Source: Oscillospiraceae bacterium
Lineage (GTDB): Bacteria > Bacillota > Clostridia > Oscillospirales > Oscillospiraceae
Length of the DNA: 51,425 nucleotides
NCBI GenBank assembly: GCA_017448145.1
Contig: JAFSMA010000042.1
Location: 1-51,425 of the forward strand
Reading direction: 5' to 3'
In this document: positions 1-8,540 of the stretch, one piece after another
Layout: each line of letters begins with the position of its first letter
Position numbering within the stretch: position 1 is the first letter of the stretch
The notes under the pieces: generated by a model
What the model saw: only the letters and a program-made list of their open reading frames with translations
What the model was told of the DNA's origin: nothing
The model's database searches: none
Program-made: the position numbers and the translations under genes

Positions 1-378
<378 letters not shown>

Positions 379-424
379 GGTGTTTTCTTCCTTTCTGAAA
401 TCAGAATATGTCATTACGCTGTAA

Positions 425-655
425 AAAAGAGAAAGACCCCGCCACCAGCATAGGGGCGAAGTCCAGCTTCACGGTACCACCCTAATTATCCTCCCACAGG
501 AGGCGTCTTAGTCACCCGGTAACGGGGGTGAAGCGTGCCGCTCGTCGCGGCCGGCTCAGGAATGGCTGACGTATGCGCGGTGCCGGCGGGCTCACACCTT
601 TCCCACCTCGCTTTGGGCTGCTGCAAACGCTTCTCTCCATCATAGCTTTTAACTC
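425..655 (-). promoter_or_regulatory. T-box leader (tRNA-Ala riboswitch) of alaS
   Basis: The minus strand carries the T-box core GGGTGGTACCGTGAAGC (about 466-482). Its TGGT bulge is complementary to the acceptor end of a tRNA with discriminator A. It is followed by a GC-rich hairpin and a T-run (about 421-460) that form the terminator. Upstream lie a stem I region (about 560-655) and the sequence GCC-ATTCCTGAGC, where GCC at 564-566 is the likely Ala specifier codon. Uncharged tRNA-Ala would favour the antiterminator and switch alaS on. The exact 5' and 3' limits are estimates. Confidence 0.88.
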
Positions 656-660
656 TGCTT

Positions 661-688
661 ATTGTACCACAATTCTATCCGTTGTCAA
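661..688 (-). promoter_or_regulatory. Sigma-A promoter of alaS T-box transcript
   Basis: TTGACA (683-688), a 16-nt spacer and TACAAT (661-666) on the minus strand give a near-consensus vegetative promoter placed just before the T-box stem I. The -10 is preceded by TGG (extended -10). Confidence 0.8.
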
Positions 689-726
689 GAACAGGTTTTA
701 CCCCGCCTGCGAAGCAAATTCCGGGA

Positions 727-754
727 TTGCAATGCCGCAAAAATCTGATATACT
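727..754 (+). promoter_or_regulatory. Promoter of the DUF1275 gene
   Basis: TTGCAA (727-732), a 16-nt spacer and TATACT (749-754) on the plus strand. TGA directly before the -10 is an extended -10 form. The predicted transcript start near 761 lies just upstream of the first possible start codon of the DUF1275 gene. Confidence 0.6.
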
Positions 755-776
755 GTGACAGGATTGATCGAATACC

Positions 777-1469
777 GTGGAAATGGGGTGCCCCATGATG
801 GATAAGCTCTCCCAAAAGCCTCATATTGATATGTACCGTCATTTCGCCTTTGCCTGCGTGGGCGGTTATTTCGCCTCCTACGCCATTCTGACCCGCTTCG
901 GCGTTATGGCCAACGCCCAGACCATGAACCTGGTGGAGCTGGTATTATCGGCGCTGACAGGCAGTTGGACTGCTGCGCTGCAACATCTCGGCTCTTTCCT
1001 GATTTATGTGGTAGGCACCATGCTGACGGTGCTTCTCCCCCGCCGCCTTGGCTGGAGCATGCGGCGGCTTAGCCCCTTCGTGTCCGCCGCGGCGGCGGTG
1101 GCGATGGCGTTTATCCCGATGGATACACCGGTGATCGTCAGCCTCTACCCCATTTTCTTCGCCGTCAGCTTCCAGTGGAGCAGCTATCACGGCGCCGACG
1201 GGTTTTATAGTTCCACCATTTTCTCCACCAACAACACAAAGCAGGCATCATTATCCCTGGCGGAATACCTGTGCGACGGTGACAAAGCCCATCTGCAAAA
1301 AACCCGGCTCTACGCCTTGACACTGCTCCATTTCCACCTGGGCGTTGCACTGGGCTATCTGGCTGTGAAAGCCTTCGCCCAATACGGCTCATTCTGCCTC
1401 CTTCCGCTTCTGGCATGGTGCTATATTCTGGTAGTGGCGGAGGACAATGCGCCTGCGGACGATACATAA
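777..1469 (+). CDS. DUF1275 (YoaK-family) membrane protein
   Basis: A polytopic inner-membrane protein of about 225-230 residues. At least five hydrophobic segments are visible (around residues 25-45, 70-90, 103-125, 190-210 and 205-222). The opening YRHFAFACVGGYFASYAIL and the internal HLGSFLIYVVGTML resemble the DUF1275/YoaK family, whose function is not established. The longest reading begins at GTG 777. ATG codons at 783, 795 and 798 are alternatives, and GGGG at 785-788 would suit 795. It is a single-gene unit with its own promoter and a strong terminator. Confidence 0.75.
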   Translation: MEMGCPMMDKLSQKPHIDMYRHFAFACVGGYFASYAILTRFGVMANAQTMNLVELVLSALTGSWTAALQHLGSFLIYVVGTMLTVLLPRRLGWSMRRLSPFVSAAAAVAMAFIPMDTPVIVSLYPIFFAVSFQWSSYHGADGFYSSTIFSTNNTKQASLSLAEYLCDGDKAHLQKTRLYALTLLHFHLGVALGYLAVKAFAQYGSFCLLPLLAWCYILVVAEDNAPADDT

Positions 1470-1490
1470 TTATATAAATGTAGACGAGTA

Positions 1491-1516
1491 AACCGCCCTC
1501 ACGGGCGGTTTCTTTT
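1491..1516 (+). terminator. Intrinsic terminator, bidirectional
   Basis: The inverted repeat AACCGCCC-TCAC-GGGCGGTT (1491-1510) is followed by TCTTTT on the plus strand. It ends the DUF1275 transcript and probably also the leftward-facing U32 peptidase gene that stops at 1515. Confidence 0.85.
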
Positions 1517-2744
1517 ATTCTTTCGGGCTCAATTCCACCCCGTGGCGGACGAAGCTCATAGGCGGCACCGCCTGGGGCAGCTTCATGCGGAACACCATCT
1601 GGGGCGTCCGGGGCTCGTCCAGAGGAGTGCCATCCTCGGCCTCCATCATGGGCGCAACCATGGTAAAAGGCTTGGTGTCCGGGCCGACGATTTCGATTTC
1701 ATCCCCGGCGCGGAATTTGTTCCGAAGGCTCAAGGTGGCGTTGCCCTCGCCGTCACAGGCGGTGACCACAGCGCAGATCTGCCAGTCCCGTATGTACCGG
1801 GAGTTCTCGTAATACTGCCCCGGCGGGCCGTAAAAGAAGCCGGTGGAATAGTGCCGGTGACTGACATGCTCCACCTCGTCCCGCCAGACCTTGTCCACCT
1901 CCCTGCCCGCCGCCACGTCGTCCAGCACGTGGCGATAGGCTCCGGTGACGATGGCGGCATAGTAGGCGGACTTGGCACGGCCCTCGATCTTCAGACAGTC
2001 CACCCCGGCGTCCATCAGGTCACCCAGGTGGTCGATCATGCACATGTCACGGGAATTCATGATATAGGTGCCCTTTTCATCCTCAAACACCGGGAAATAC
2101 TCCCCCGGCCGCTTCTCCTCCATGAGGGCGTACTGATAGCGGCAGGGCTGGGCGCATTCGCCCCGGTTGCTGTCCCTTCCCGTCATGTAGTTGCTCAAAA
2201 GGCACCGACCGGAATAGCTGACGCACATGGCACCGTGGCAAAAGGTTTCGATTTCCAGCTCGGGTGACACCCGGCGGCGGATCTCCCGCACCTCGTCCAG
2301 GCTCAACTCCCGGGCCAGCACTACCCGGGACGCCCCCAGGTCGTACCACGCCTGGGCGGTGGCGTAGTTGGCGATGGACTGCTGGGTGGAGATATGCCTC
2401 TGGCAGTGGGGCGCATACTTCCCCGCCATGGTAAAGGCCCCTAAATCCGCCAGGATCAAGGCGTCCACCCCGGCGGCGTCCAGCCGCTCCAGGTGGGCGG
2501 GCAGGCCGTCCACCTCGCCGCTGCGGGGCATGGTGTTGACAGTGGCGTGTACCTTCACGCCGTGGTCATGGGCAAAAGCCACTGCCTTGGGCAGCTCTTC
2601 ATCGGTAAAATTCCCGGCGAAGGAGCGCATGCCAAATGCGGTGCCCGCCAGGTACACCGCATCGGCGCCGTATAACACGGCCATCTGTAATTTTTCCCAA
2701 TCCCCTGCCGGGGCCAGGATTTCCGGTTTTTTTCTCATGCTCAA
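1515..2744 (-). CDS. yrrO: Peptidase U32 family protein (TrhP/YrrO-like, tRNA U34 hydroxylation)
   Basis: A 409-residue U32-family protein. The N-terminal barrel start (KPEILAPAGDWEKLQMAV, GADAVYLAG) and the family signature with clustered cysteines (FCHGAMCVSYSGRCLLSNY, then GECAQPCRY) are clear. In Bacillus the YrrN/YrrO pair (TrhP1/TrhP2) and in E. coli TrhP are needed for 5-hydroxyuridine at tRNA position 34, so a tRNA-modification role is more likely than proteolysis. It overlaps mltG by 4 bp (ATGA); yrrL(mltG)-yrrN-yrrO synteny in Bacillus supports the assignment. Only one U32 gene is present here. Confidence 0.88.
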   Translation of the reverse strand: MSMRKKPEILAPAGDWEKLQMAVLYGADAVYLAGTAFGMRSFAGNFTDEELPKAVAFAHDHGVKVHATVNTMPRSGEVDGLPAHLERLDAAGVDALILADLGAFTMAGKYAPHCQRHISTQQSIANYATAQAWYDLGASRVVLARELSLDEVREIRRRVSPELEIETFCHGAMCVSYSGRCLLSNYMTGRDSNRGECAQPCRYQYALMEEKRPGEYFPVFEDEKGTYIMNSRDMCMIDHLGDLMDAGVDCLKIEGRAKSAYYAAIVTGAYRHVLDDVAAGREVDKVWRDEVEHVSHRHYSTGFFYGPPGQYYENSRYIRDWQICAVVTACDGEGNATLSLRNKFRAGDEIEIVGPDTKPFTMVAPMMEAEDGTPLDEPRTPQMVFRMKLPQAVPPMSFVRHGVELSPKE

Positions 2745-3892
2745 TCGGGCTGATACATATCGCTGTTGACGAAGTTGAGGTGGTCGTTATAGTTGGTGAA
2801 GAAATGGTTGACGCCATCCTTGCCGGCGGCAAAGTAGAAGTAATCGGTGTGGTTGGGGTAAATGGCCGCCGCAATGGAACTCATGCCCGGGTTGCAGATG
2901 GGGCCGATGGGCAGGCCCTGGTGGAGGTAGGTGTTGTAAGGGCTGTCCAGCTCGGTGGAGAAGGCGGTCTTATCCTTGCCCTCCAGGGACAGGGCGTAAT
3001 ACACCGTGGTATCCAGCTGCAAGTAGCCGTAGGTCTCCCGGTCTTTGGTGCTCATGCGGTTATAGAGGACGGAAGCGATATTTTTCCGCTCATCCACGTC
3101 GCCGATGCCCTCCTTTTCAATAATGGAGGCCATGGTAATGATCTGCCGCAGATCGTAGCCGCTGTTTGCAATGGCGTTGGCAATCTCCGCGTCGATCTTG
3201 GTGACAAAGCCGGTCAGCAGCGTGTCGATGGCGTACACGGCGGACTTATGGGGGTTAAAATCGTAGGTGTCCGGGAACAGGAAGCCCTCCATGCGGTTGA
3301 TCTGTCCCAGCATGTCCTCCCGGAGGAAATCGTAGTCCTTGAACTCGTAGTTGGCGCAGGCGTCCTCCAGCTCCTCCACGGTGGCCACGCCGTTTTCCGC
3401 CAGCAGATCGATGATCTGGCGCACGGTGAGACCCTCGGGGATGGTGATACGCACCAGGCCCTCCGCCTCCCGGCGATCCTCCTCATAGTCGTGCATGTTG
3501 GCAATGAGGCTGCGGTAATCCATATCCGTGTTCAGCACATACTCGCCGGGGTCGATCTTGCTGGAGGCGTGCATGAACCTGCCCACAAACTTAAAGAACC
3601 CCTTGTAATTGATGAGCCCTTCCTTCTTCAGCTTTTTCGCCACGTCGGAAACGCTGTCATCCTGGGTCACCACAATGGTGGCCTCCTTGTAGGGCTTGTT
3701 AAAGGCGCACAGGTCGTTGGCCAGCATCCAGCCAAAGCCCGCCAGCAGCGTGGATACCAGCAGCACGCTGACGAGATAGATGACCACACGGAGACCGGCG
3801 TTCTTGCGGCGCTTCTTCCGGGGCCGCTGGCTGGTCTGTCGCCGCACCTCTTTGGGGTCAAAATAGGTGGTTTCAAACTTATCATTTGCCAT
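2741..3892 (-). CDS. mltG: Endolytic murein transglycosylase MltG
   Basis: A 383-residue YceG-like lytic transglycosylase that cuts nascent peptidoglycan at the outer face of the membrane. A basic cytoplasmic tail (residues 1-34) is followed by one transmembrane helix (about 35-57), a LysM-like module (SDVAKKLKKEGLI) and the catalytic domain. The catalytic Glu lies in ASIIEKEG (E259), and the conserved LQLDTTVYYAL and SPYNTYLHQGLP motifs are present. The ATG follows AAAGGATTTACCGTT. It is the first gene of the mltG-U32 operon. Confidence 0.95.
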   Translation of the reverse strand: MANDKFETTYFDPKEVRRQTSQRPRKKRRKNAGLRVVIYLVSVLLVSTLLAGFGWMLANDLCAFNKPYKEATIVVTQDDSVSDVAKKLKKEGLINYKGFFKFVGRFMHASSKIDPGEYVLNTDMDYRSLIANMHDYEEDRREAEGLVRITIPEGLTVRQIIDLLAENGVATVEELEDACANYEFKDYDFLREDMLGQINRMEGFLFPDTYDFNPHKSAVYAIDTLLTGFVTKIDAEIANAIANSGYDLRQIITMASIIEKEGIGDVDERKNIASVLYNRMSTKDRETYGYLQLDTTVYYALSLEGKDKTAFSTELDSPYNTYLHQGLPIGPICNPGMSSIAAAIYPNHTDYFYFAAGKDGVNHFFTNYNDHLNFVNSDMYQPD

Positions 3893-3955
3893 AACGGTAA
3901 ATCCTTTCGTATTATCGCCGCCCAGGCGGCGCTATGTTCATAAATTAACACGGTA

Positions 3956-3984
3956 AGTATACCACATTCAACCGGGATTGTAAA
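3956..3984 (-). promoter_or_regulatory. Promoter of mltG operon
   Basis: TTTACA (3979-3984), a 17-nt spacer and TATACT (3956-3961) on the minus strand, with TGG directly before the -10. The 5' UTR carries a small perfect hairpin (CGCCGCCC/GGGCGGCG type, 3917-3932). Confidence 0.7.
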
Positions 3985-3990
3985 CCATTC

Positions 3991-4023
3991 GACAAAAACA
4001 AAAGCGGGCAGGTGCCCGCTTTT
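3991..4023 (-). terminator. Intrinsic terminator of the clostripain-like gene
   Basis: AAAAGCGGGCA and TGCCCGCTTTT pair around a 2-nt centre (4001-4023), followed on the minus strand by TTTTGTTTTTG. It stops transcription coming from the peptidase gene ending at 4042. Confidence 0.88.
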
Positions 4024-4041
4024 GCAAAAGGGTATATGGGA

Positions 4042-6396
4042 TTATTGCGGAATCGCCGGCGTCCAGTACTCCTGGGCGTAGATGTCGGTGAAGAGATAGG
4101 AAGCCAGCGCCGGGGACGTGAGATACACGTTGCTGATCTGGTGGTCGCCGGAGTAGGTCAGCGGCTCGCCCAACGTGTAGCTGCCCTGATACTGCCCGTC
4201 ATAGCTGTAATAGTCGCACAGGAACACGATTTCGTCCCCCGCTTCCAGCTCGAAAGACTTGGGCAGCGTGTCCGTCTCTCCGTCCGCGTACACGTTCCGC
4301 GCCCCTGCGATATACCCGTAGGGATGGGCGGTGTCGAACACCAGCAGCAGCTCGGCGCGCCGGTCATTCAGCAGCACAGGCACCCGCCCGGTGATGGTGT
4401 AATTGTCGCCGTCATACACGGTGTCCATATAGTAATAGGCTACCGGCTGCTCGTCAACGGCCAGCCACGTGCCGTCGAACTCGCCCAGCAAAGCACCGTC
4501 TTCTGTAAAGGAAAACACATTGTCAAGGCCCATATCCAAATAGCCTTCGCCGTCATCCAGGAACACGTTGAGCTGTAAATCGTGCACCAGATCCCACTGG
4601 TCGTCACTCATGCGCAGCACATAGGTGCCATCCTCAGGAAGCCAAACCAGCTGCCCCGGGTCAAGGCGGTTTTCCGCCAGGAACCGGGCGGCGCTGTCCA
4701 CATCCATGGATCTGCCGCTCTCTCCCAGCAGGGTCATCAGCAGCGAGGCGATCTGCTCCGTATCCACCTGCTGCAAGGCGCTGCCGCCGCCAAGAAGCTG
4801 GGAGAACATGGACGTGGAGCCGCCACCGGAGATCTGCTGTCCCGCAGAGGCCATGGAGGCGAACTGTCGGATGCACTGGCTGTACTCATCGTCCATGCCG
4901 ATGGCATTGTAGGTGGCTACGGCGCTGTTGATCTTGCCCTTGCTCTGATAGGGGAAGTAGATGGACAGGCCGTAGGCATTGGTCATGTCGGAAGAAGTTT
5001 TATTGTATTTGATGGCACTCAGAAGGGCCTTGGCCAGCGCGCTGCCCTCCTGGGTGCCCATCTTGCCCGCCATGTGAACAAGATCCACCTGGTCGATATG
5101 GTTGGAGGCGGCGAACTCTCTGGCGCCACCCCGGGCGTTGGAAACGGTGGTATACTGATTGGCCTGTAACAGCGCTGTGGTGCTCTCTGCAAAGTCATTC
5201 AGCTTTACAGGCACTGTGGTGGAAAGCTCTGCCAGATCCACCAGAGACAAGGTGGTTTTCTGCCCCGGGCACTTCTGAGCGCAGACGGACACAAAGTCGT
5301 CAATAATGTTCTTGCCCAGTTCCGTGGTGGGCATGGAGGTGTTCTTGGACAGTTTGGTGAGCCAGTTGGTGTAATACCAGCCCACGCCCGGCTCTGTCTC
5401 CTCCGAGGCCACCAGATAGTCGCCGTACTGATCCAGCATCAGCGCATTTTCCAGCGTGGCCATGAGGCAGGTATCAAAACCGATCAAATCAAAGGTCATA
5501 CCGGCAGCGCCCAGCGCCTCGTTGATGCCCTGTAAGCTCATGGAACCAGCGGAGGCATACTTTTCATCGTAGCCGTAGCCGCTGATGGAGCCGCCGCCGT
5601 GATCCCAGAAAATCAGCATATTCCGGTTGGCGTCCGGGAAATTTTTAGCACAGTATTGGATAAACCGGGTCAGCGTGGCGGGGCTGGTCATGGCCCGGCT
5701 GCCGTCGTCGTCCACCAGGCGCACCAGGCCCTTGCCTGTCACCTGGTAGATCTGGTTGACGCTGCTGCTGATCACGTTGTTCCGCCACTGCTTGGTGCCG
5801 CCGGTATAGATGATCAGGTTCACGTTGTCGCTGATGGTGGCGTCCAGCATCTCCTGCAAATCGTTGGTGGCCATACCGCCGCGGGATTCCAGATCCGCGC
5901 CGCACATATACACCATCAGGTTGACGGTGTCCCGGCCGCCGCCCAGAATGGTGGTGCGCTTGGCCCGTGCGGTGGTGACGGCGTCGGTGTTCAGCCGACC
6001 CACATTGGCCCCCAGATCCCATCCACTGGAGGTGGTGCCGTTGCCGGTATAGCCGCCGCTGAGCAGACCGCTCAAAACAGAGCTGGTGCCGCTGTACTGC
6101 TGGCTGATGGTGGCAGAGGGCGTGACAGGCGCGGAAACGTCGCCGCCGCCCAAAAGGCCGCTGAGCCCCGCTCCTCCACCGCCCAGCAGCATGACGGCGA
6201 TGATGATAATGGTCAGCAGCGGGCTCTTCCCCCCTGCCCTGGCGCTGCGCTGTCCGCCGCTGACGCCACCCTGGGGCCTGCCCTGGTAGCCGTCCTGGCG
6301 TCCTACGGGGCCACCCGTGGAGACCTGTGTACCCTTGCGCACATCCTTTCCTACGCCGGTAATGTGTTTTTCCCGGCCTGTGGGTCTATTATCCAT
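4042..6396 (-). CDS. Clostripain-related (C11) cysteine peptidase, membrane-anchored
   Basis: A 784-residue protein. A Gly/Arg-rich cytoplasmic tail of about 57 residues precedes one transmembrane helix (LLTIIIIAVMLLGG, about 59-73), so the rest lies outside. The peptidase C11 core spans about residues 155-510: it opens with NLMVYMCGADLESR, has the catalytic His in FWDHGGG (H266) and the catalytic Cys in IGFDTCLMATLE (C310). The C-terminal 250 residues are beta-rich with no domain I recognise. The ATG follows GGAGGAAATACT. It is about 28 bp downstream of the EEP-family gene and probably co-transcribed. Substrate unknown. Confidence 0.88.
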   Translation of the reverse strand: MDNRPTGREKHITGVGKDVRKGTQVSTGGPVGRQDGYQGRPQGGVSGGQRSARAGGKSPLLTIIIIAVMLLGGGGAGLSGLLGGGDVSAPVTPSATISQQYSGTSSVLSGLLSGGYTGNGTTSSGWDLGANVGRLNTDAVTTARAKRTTILGGGRDTVNLMVYMCGADLESRGGMATNDLQEMLDATISDNVNLIIYTGGTKQWRNNVISSSVNQIYQVTGKGLVRLVDDDGSRAMTSPATLTRFIQYCAKNFPDANRNMLIFWDHGGGSISGYGYDEKYASAGSMSLQGINEALGAAGMTFDLIGFDTCLMATLENALMLDQYGDYLVASEETEPGVGWYYTNWLTKLSKNTSMPTTELGKNIIDDFVSVCAQKCPGQKTTLSLVDLAELSTTVPVKLNDFAESTTALLQANQYTTVSNARGGAREFAASNHIDQVDLVHMAGKMGTQEGSALAKALLSAIKYNKTSSDMTNAYGLSIYFPYQSKGKINSAVATYNAIGMDDEYSQCIRQFASMASAGQQISGGGSTSMFSQLLGGGSALQQVDTEQIASLLMTLLGESGRSMDVDSAARFLAENRLDPGQLVWLPEDGTYVLRMSDDQWDLVHDLQLNVFLDDGEGYLDMGLDNVFSFTEDGALLGEFDGTWLAVDEQPVAYYYMDTVYDGDNYTITGRVPVLLNDRRAELLLVFDTAHPYGYIAGARNVYADGETDTLPKSFELEAGDEIVFLCDYYSYDGQYQGSYTLGEPLTYSGDHQISNVYLTSPALASYLFTDIYAQEYWTPAIPQ

Positions 6397-6424
6397 AGTA
6401 TTTCCTCCAAAATCGTTGCAAATC

Positions 6425-7498
6425 TTACTCTGCCAGCAGCGTAAAGTCCATCATAACGGGATTGTGATCGGAGTAGGCAAAGCCGGTGTCCACCACGTGA
6501 ATATCGTTCATCGCCACGTTAGCGGAAGTGATGAAGCCGTCGATGGTCAGCACATACTGTCCCTGGTGGTAGGGGCCGTCGGCGTTGCGGCAGGTGGGAA
6601 TGGGATTCTCTTCATCCAACGGCGCGTGGAGCGTCAGCTCGGGGTGCCTGTCCAGAATTTCCTGGGGAATGGGCTGGGCCCAGGTGTACTCCTTGTCAGA
6701 CGCGCCGAAATAGATGTTGGAATCGCCCAAAATGTCCTTGTTGAAATCGCCGCCGCCAATGACATAGTTGCCCTTGGCGTACTCCGCCGCCATGGAGGCC
6801 AGCACCAGTTCCAGCTGCTCGTTGGCAATGGTGCCGTCGCTGGTGTAGGCGGACAGGTGGAAGTTATACAGCACCAGCTCATGGCCGCCCTCCACCGGAA
6901 TACGGCTCACGCTGTAGCACCGATCCAGATCCAGCAGTTTCATCACGCTGTCCTCGATGGGCAGCTCATACCGCTGCGCATCCGAAATGGCAAAGGGAGA
7001 CAGGGTCATAATGCCCGCCACCGACTTGCCGTGGGGCTGGGTAAGGGGATAAAACAGGAAGGGAGAGTCATAGTTCTGTGCCCAGATCCAGCCCATATCC
7101 GGCAGCGCCGCCACGATGGGCTCCACCTCGTCCCGGTGATAGGAGCGGGTGGCGTCCCGGTCCACCTCCTGCACGATGTAGAGGTCGGCCTCCTGCTCCG
7201 CCAGCTCCCGGGCGATGTTCTCCATATTGGCGTCCAGCCGCTCCTCGCTCCATGCCCAACTCTCGGTGCCGCCATCCATGAAGAAGCCGTAGTCGCTCTC
7301 ATAAGCGCCGAAGCCGATGTTCCATGACAGAATAGAATAGTCCGTGCCGGACTGCATCTCACCGGACTGCGGATTGCTGACCTCCAGCGCCATGTCGCCC
7401 AGGCGATGGTAGTCGATAAACACGTAGGCCACATAGCCGCCCACCAGCAGCACCAGCGCCAGCACGACGCACAGCAGCGCTCTCACCCATTTTTTCAT
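6425..7498 (-). CDS. Endonuclease/exonuclease/phosphatase family protein, membrane-anchored
   Basis: A 357-residue EEP-fold hydrolase with an N-terminal signal anchor (VRALLCVVLALVLLVGGYVAYVF). Metal-site motifs are in order: LSWNIGFG, VQEVDRDATR (catalytic Glu), GGDFNKD and the terminal YSDHNPVMMDF (Asp-His). Family members act on nucleic acids, phosphoinositides or sphingomyelin, so the substrate cannot be named. The anchor implies action outside the cytoplasm, like the clostripain-like peptidase encoded directly downstream. The ATG follows AGGGGAATGCT. Confidence 0.86.
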   Translation of the reverse strand: MKKWVRALLCVVLALVLLVGGYVAYVFIDYHRLGDMALEVSNPQSGEMQSGTDYSILSWNIGFGAYESDYGFFMDGGTESWAWSEERLDANMENIARELAEQEADLYIVQEVDRDATRSYHRDEVEPIVAALPDMGWIWAQNYDSPFLFYPLTQPHGKSVAGIMTLSPFAISDAQRYELPIEDSVMKLLDLDRCYSVSRIPVEGGHELVLYNFHLSAYTSDGTIANEQLELVLASMAAEYAKGNYVIGGGDFNKDILGDSNIYFGASDKEYTWAQPIPQEILDRHPELTLHAPLDEENPIPTCRNADGPYHQGQYVLTIDGFITSANVAMNDIHVVDTGFAYSDHNPVMMDFTLLAE

Positions 7499-7624
7499 AG
7501 CATTCCCCTGCCTTTACTTTTTTCTCTCCATGCTTTATAATGACATCTGGAAATTGGTATTGCGGCGAATTGCCGTCTTGTCCATTATAATCGCTATACC
7601 GACTTTTGAAAAGAGGAAATTCCA

Positions 7625-8203
7625 TTGAGAAGACTTGTTATCCGCTTTAATGCACCTGTGATTCTCACCTTTGCGGCGTTGAGCCTGGGGGCGCTGATTT
7701 TAGACGGCGTCACCGGCGGTCTCACCACCCACCGTTTTTTCAGCGTGTACCGCTCCTCCCTCTACGATCCGCTGACCTACGTCCGCATGATCGGCCACGT
7801 ATTGGGTCACGCCAGTTACGCCCATTACATGAGCAATATGCTGCTCCTGCTGCTGGTGGGCCCCCAGGTGGAGGAAAAATACGGCCACAGCTCCACCTTT
7901 TGGTGCATCCTCATCACCGCCGTCGTCACCGGCATCGTGCAGGTCATCGTCTTCCCCACCACCGCCCTGCTGGGCGCCAGCGGCGTGGTGTTTATGATGA
8001 TCGTGCTCAGCTCCTTCACGGAGATGAACAAGGAGGGCATCCCCATCACGCTGATACTGGTGGTGGTACTGTACCTGGGCGGCGAGCTGGTGAACGGCCT
8101 GTTCACCAGCGACAACGTCTCCCAGCTCACCCATATCGTGGGAGGCGTCTGCGGTCTGGTGTTTGGCTTTACGCTGAAGGGCCGTAGCCGCGGGAAGCGC
8201 TGA
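7625..8203 (+). CDS. Rhomboid-family intramembrane serine protease
   Basis: A 192-residue, six-helix protein. The catalytic Ser is in LLGASGVVF (S119) and the catalytic His in LTHIVGGVCGLVFGF (H170). The helix-2 HASYAHYMSNM motif is also typical of rhomboids, which cleave transmembrane substrates inside the membrane. Translation must begin at TTG 7625, behind AAAAGAGGAAATTCCA, because the next in-frame ATG falls inside the fold. It is divergent from the EEP gene with a 126-bp gap in which no clear promoter pair was found, though TATAAT-like hexamers occur on both strands. Confidence 0.9.
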   Translation: MRRLVIRFNAPVILTFAALSLGALILDGVTGGLTTHRFFSVYRSSLYDPLTYVRMIGHVLGHASYAHYMSNMLLLLLVGPQVEEKYGHSSTFWCILITAVVTGIVQVIVFPTTALLGASGVVFMMIVLSSFTEMNKEGIPITLILVVVLYLGGELVNGLFTSDNVSQLTHIVGGVCGLVFGFTLKGRSRGKR

Positions 8204-8217
8204 CCCCCCCTATACGG

Positions 8218-8247
8218 CAAAACTCCCCCGGAAAAGTCCGGGGGAGT
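8218..8247 (+). terminator. Terminator hairpin, left copy of a 30-bp direct repeat
   Basis: ACTCCCCCGG-AAAAGT-CCGGGGGAGT forms a strong hairpin 15 bp after the rhomboid stop codon. The same 30 bp (with flanking CAAA) recurs exactly at 8507-8536. The T-run is present only when read on the minus strand, so on the plus strand it is a stem without a good U tract. Confidence 0.7.
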
Positions 8248-8506
8248 TCAGATTGTCAAAAAAGCATCGCAGATTTCGCGCCCGCAGGCGCGAACCCATG
8301 AAATCCGAAAAAAGTGACGACATGTACCCCAAGGGCACTGGCTCCACCAGCCGCTCATTCTTCGCGGGGTGTCGCTGGCGCGCGTCACTTTTTTCACTTC
8401 TCAGGCTACGAAGTGTGCGAATAGTGCGCCGGAGGCGTACTATTCGTGCGCGCAGTAGACTGCAATCCCATTGTCAAAAAACGGCATAGCCGTTTTTTGA
8501 CAGGCT
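8248..8506. repeat. Structured non-coding repeat, MITE-like, between two terminator copies
   Basis: This 259-bp unit holds no convincing gene. It is bounded by terminal inverted repeats TGTCAAAAAA (8254-8263) and TTTTTTGACA (8493-8502). The right end is itself a 14-bp perfect palindrome arm pair (8472-8485 and 8489-8502). Inside are a 13-bp inverted repeat GAAAAAAGTGACG (8307-8319) / CGTCACTTTTTTC (8383-8395), CGCGCC-CGCA-GGCGCG, and CGAATAGT/ACTATTCG. It is flanked by the exact 30-bp terminator duplicates. A dispersed mobile or structured-RNA repeat is likely; its copy number elsewhere cannot be judged from one window. Confidence 0.6.
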
Positions 8507-8536
8507 CAAAACTCCCCCGGAAAAGTCCGGGGGAGT
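8507..8536 (-). terminator. Terminator of the kinase operon, right copy of the direct repeat
   Basis: Identical to the hairpin at 8218-8247. On the minus strand GACTCCCCCGG and CCGGGGGAGTTTTG form a stem with a U tract, 5 bp past the stop codon of the cytidylate kinase-like gene. Confidence 0.85.
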
Positions 8537-8540
8537 CATT

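Noticed and set aside
7499..7624. TATAAT-like hexamers between the EEP and rhomboid genes
   Set aside because: Spacing to possible -35 elements was 10, 15 or 20 nt, not convincing enough for a promoter call.
8253..8489. 78-codon open frame on the plus strand inside the structured repeat
   Set aside because: It is Arg-rich, has no ribosome site, and lies across inverted repeats and palindromes, so base composition of the repeat explains it.
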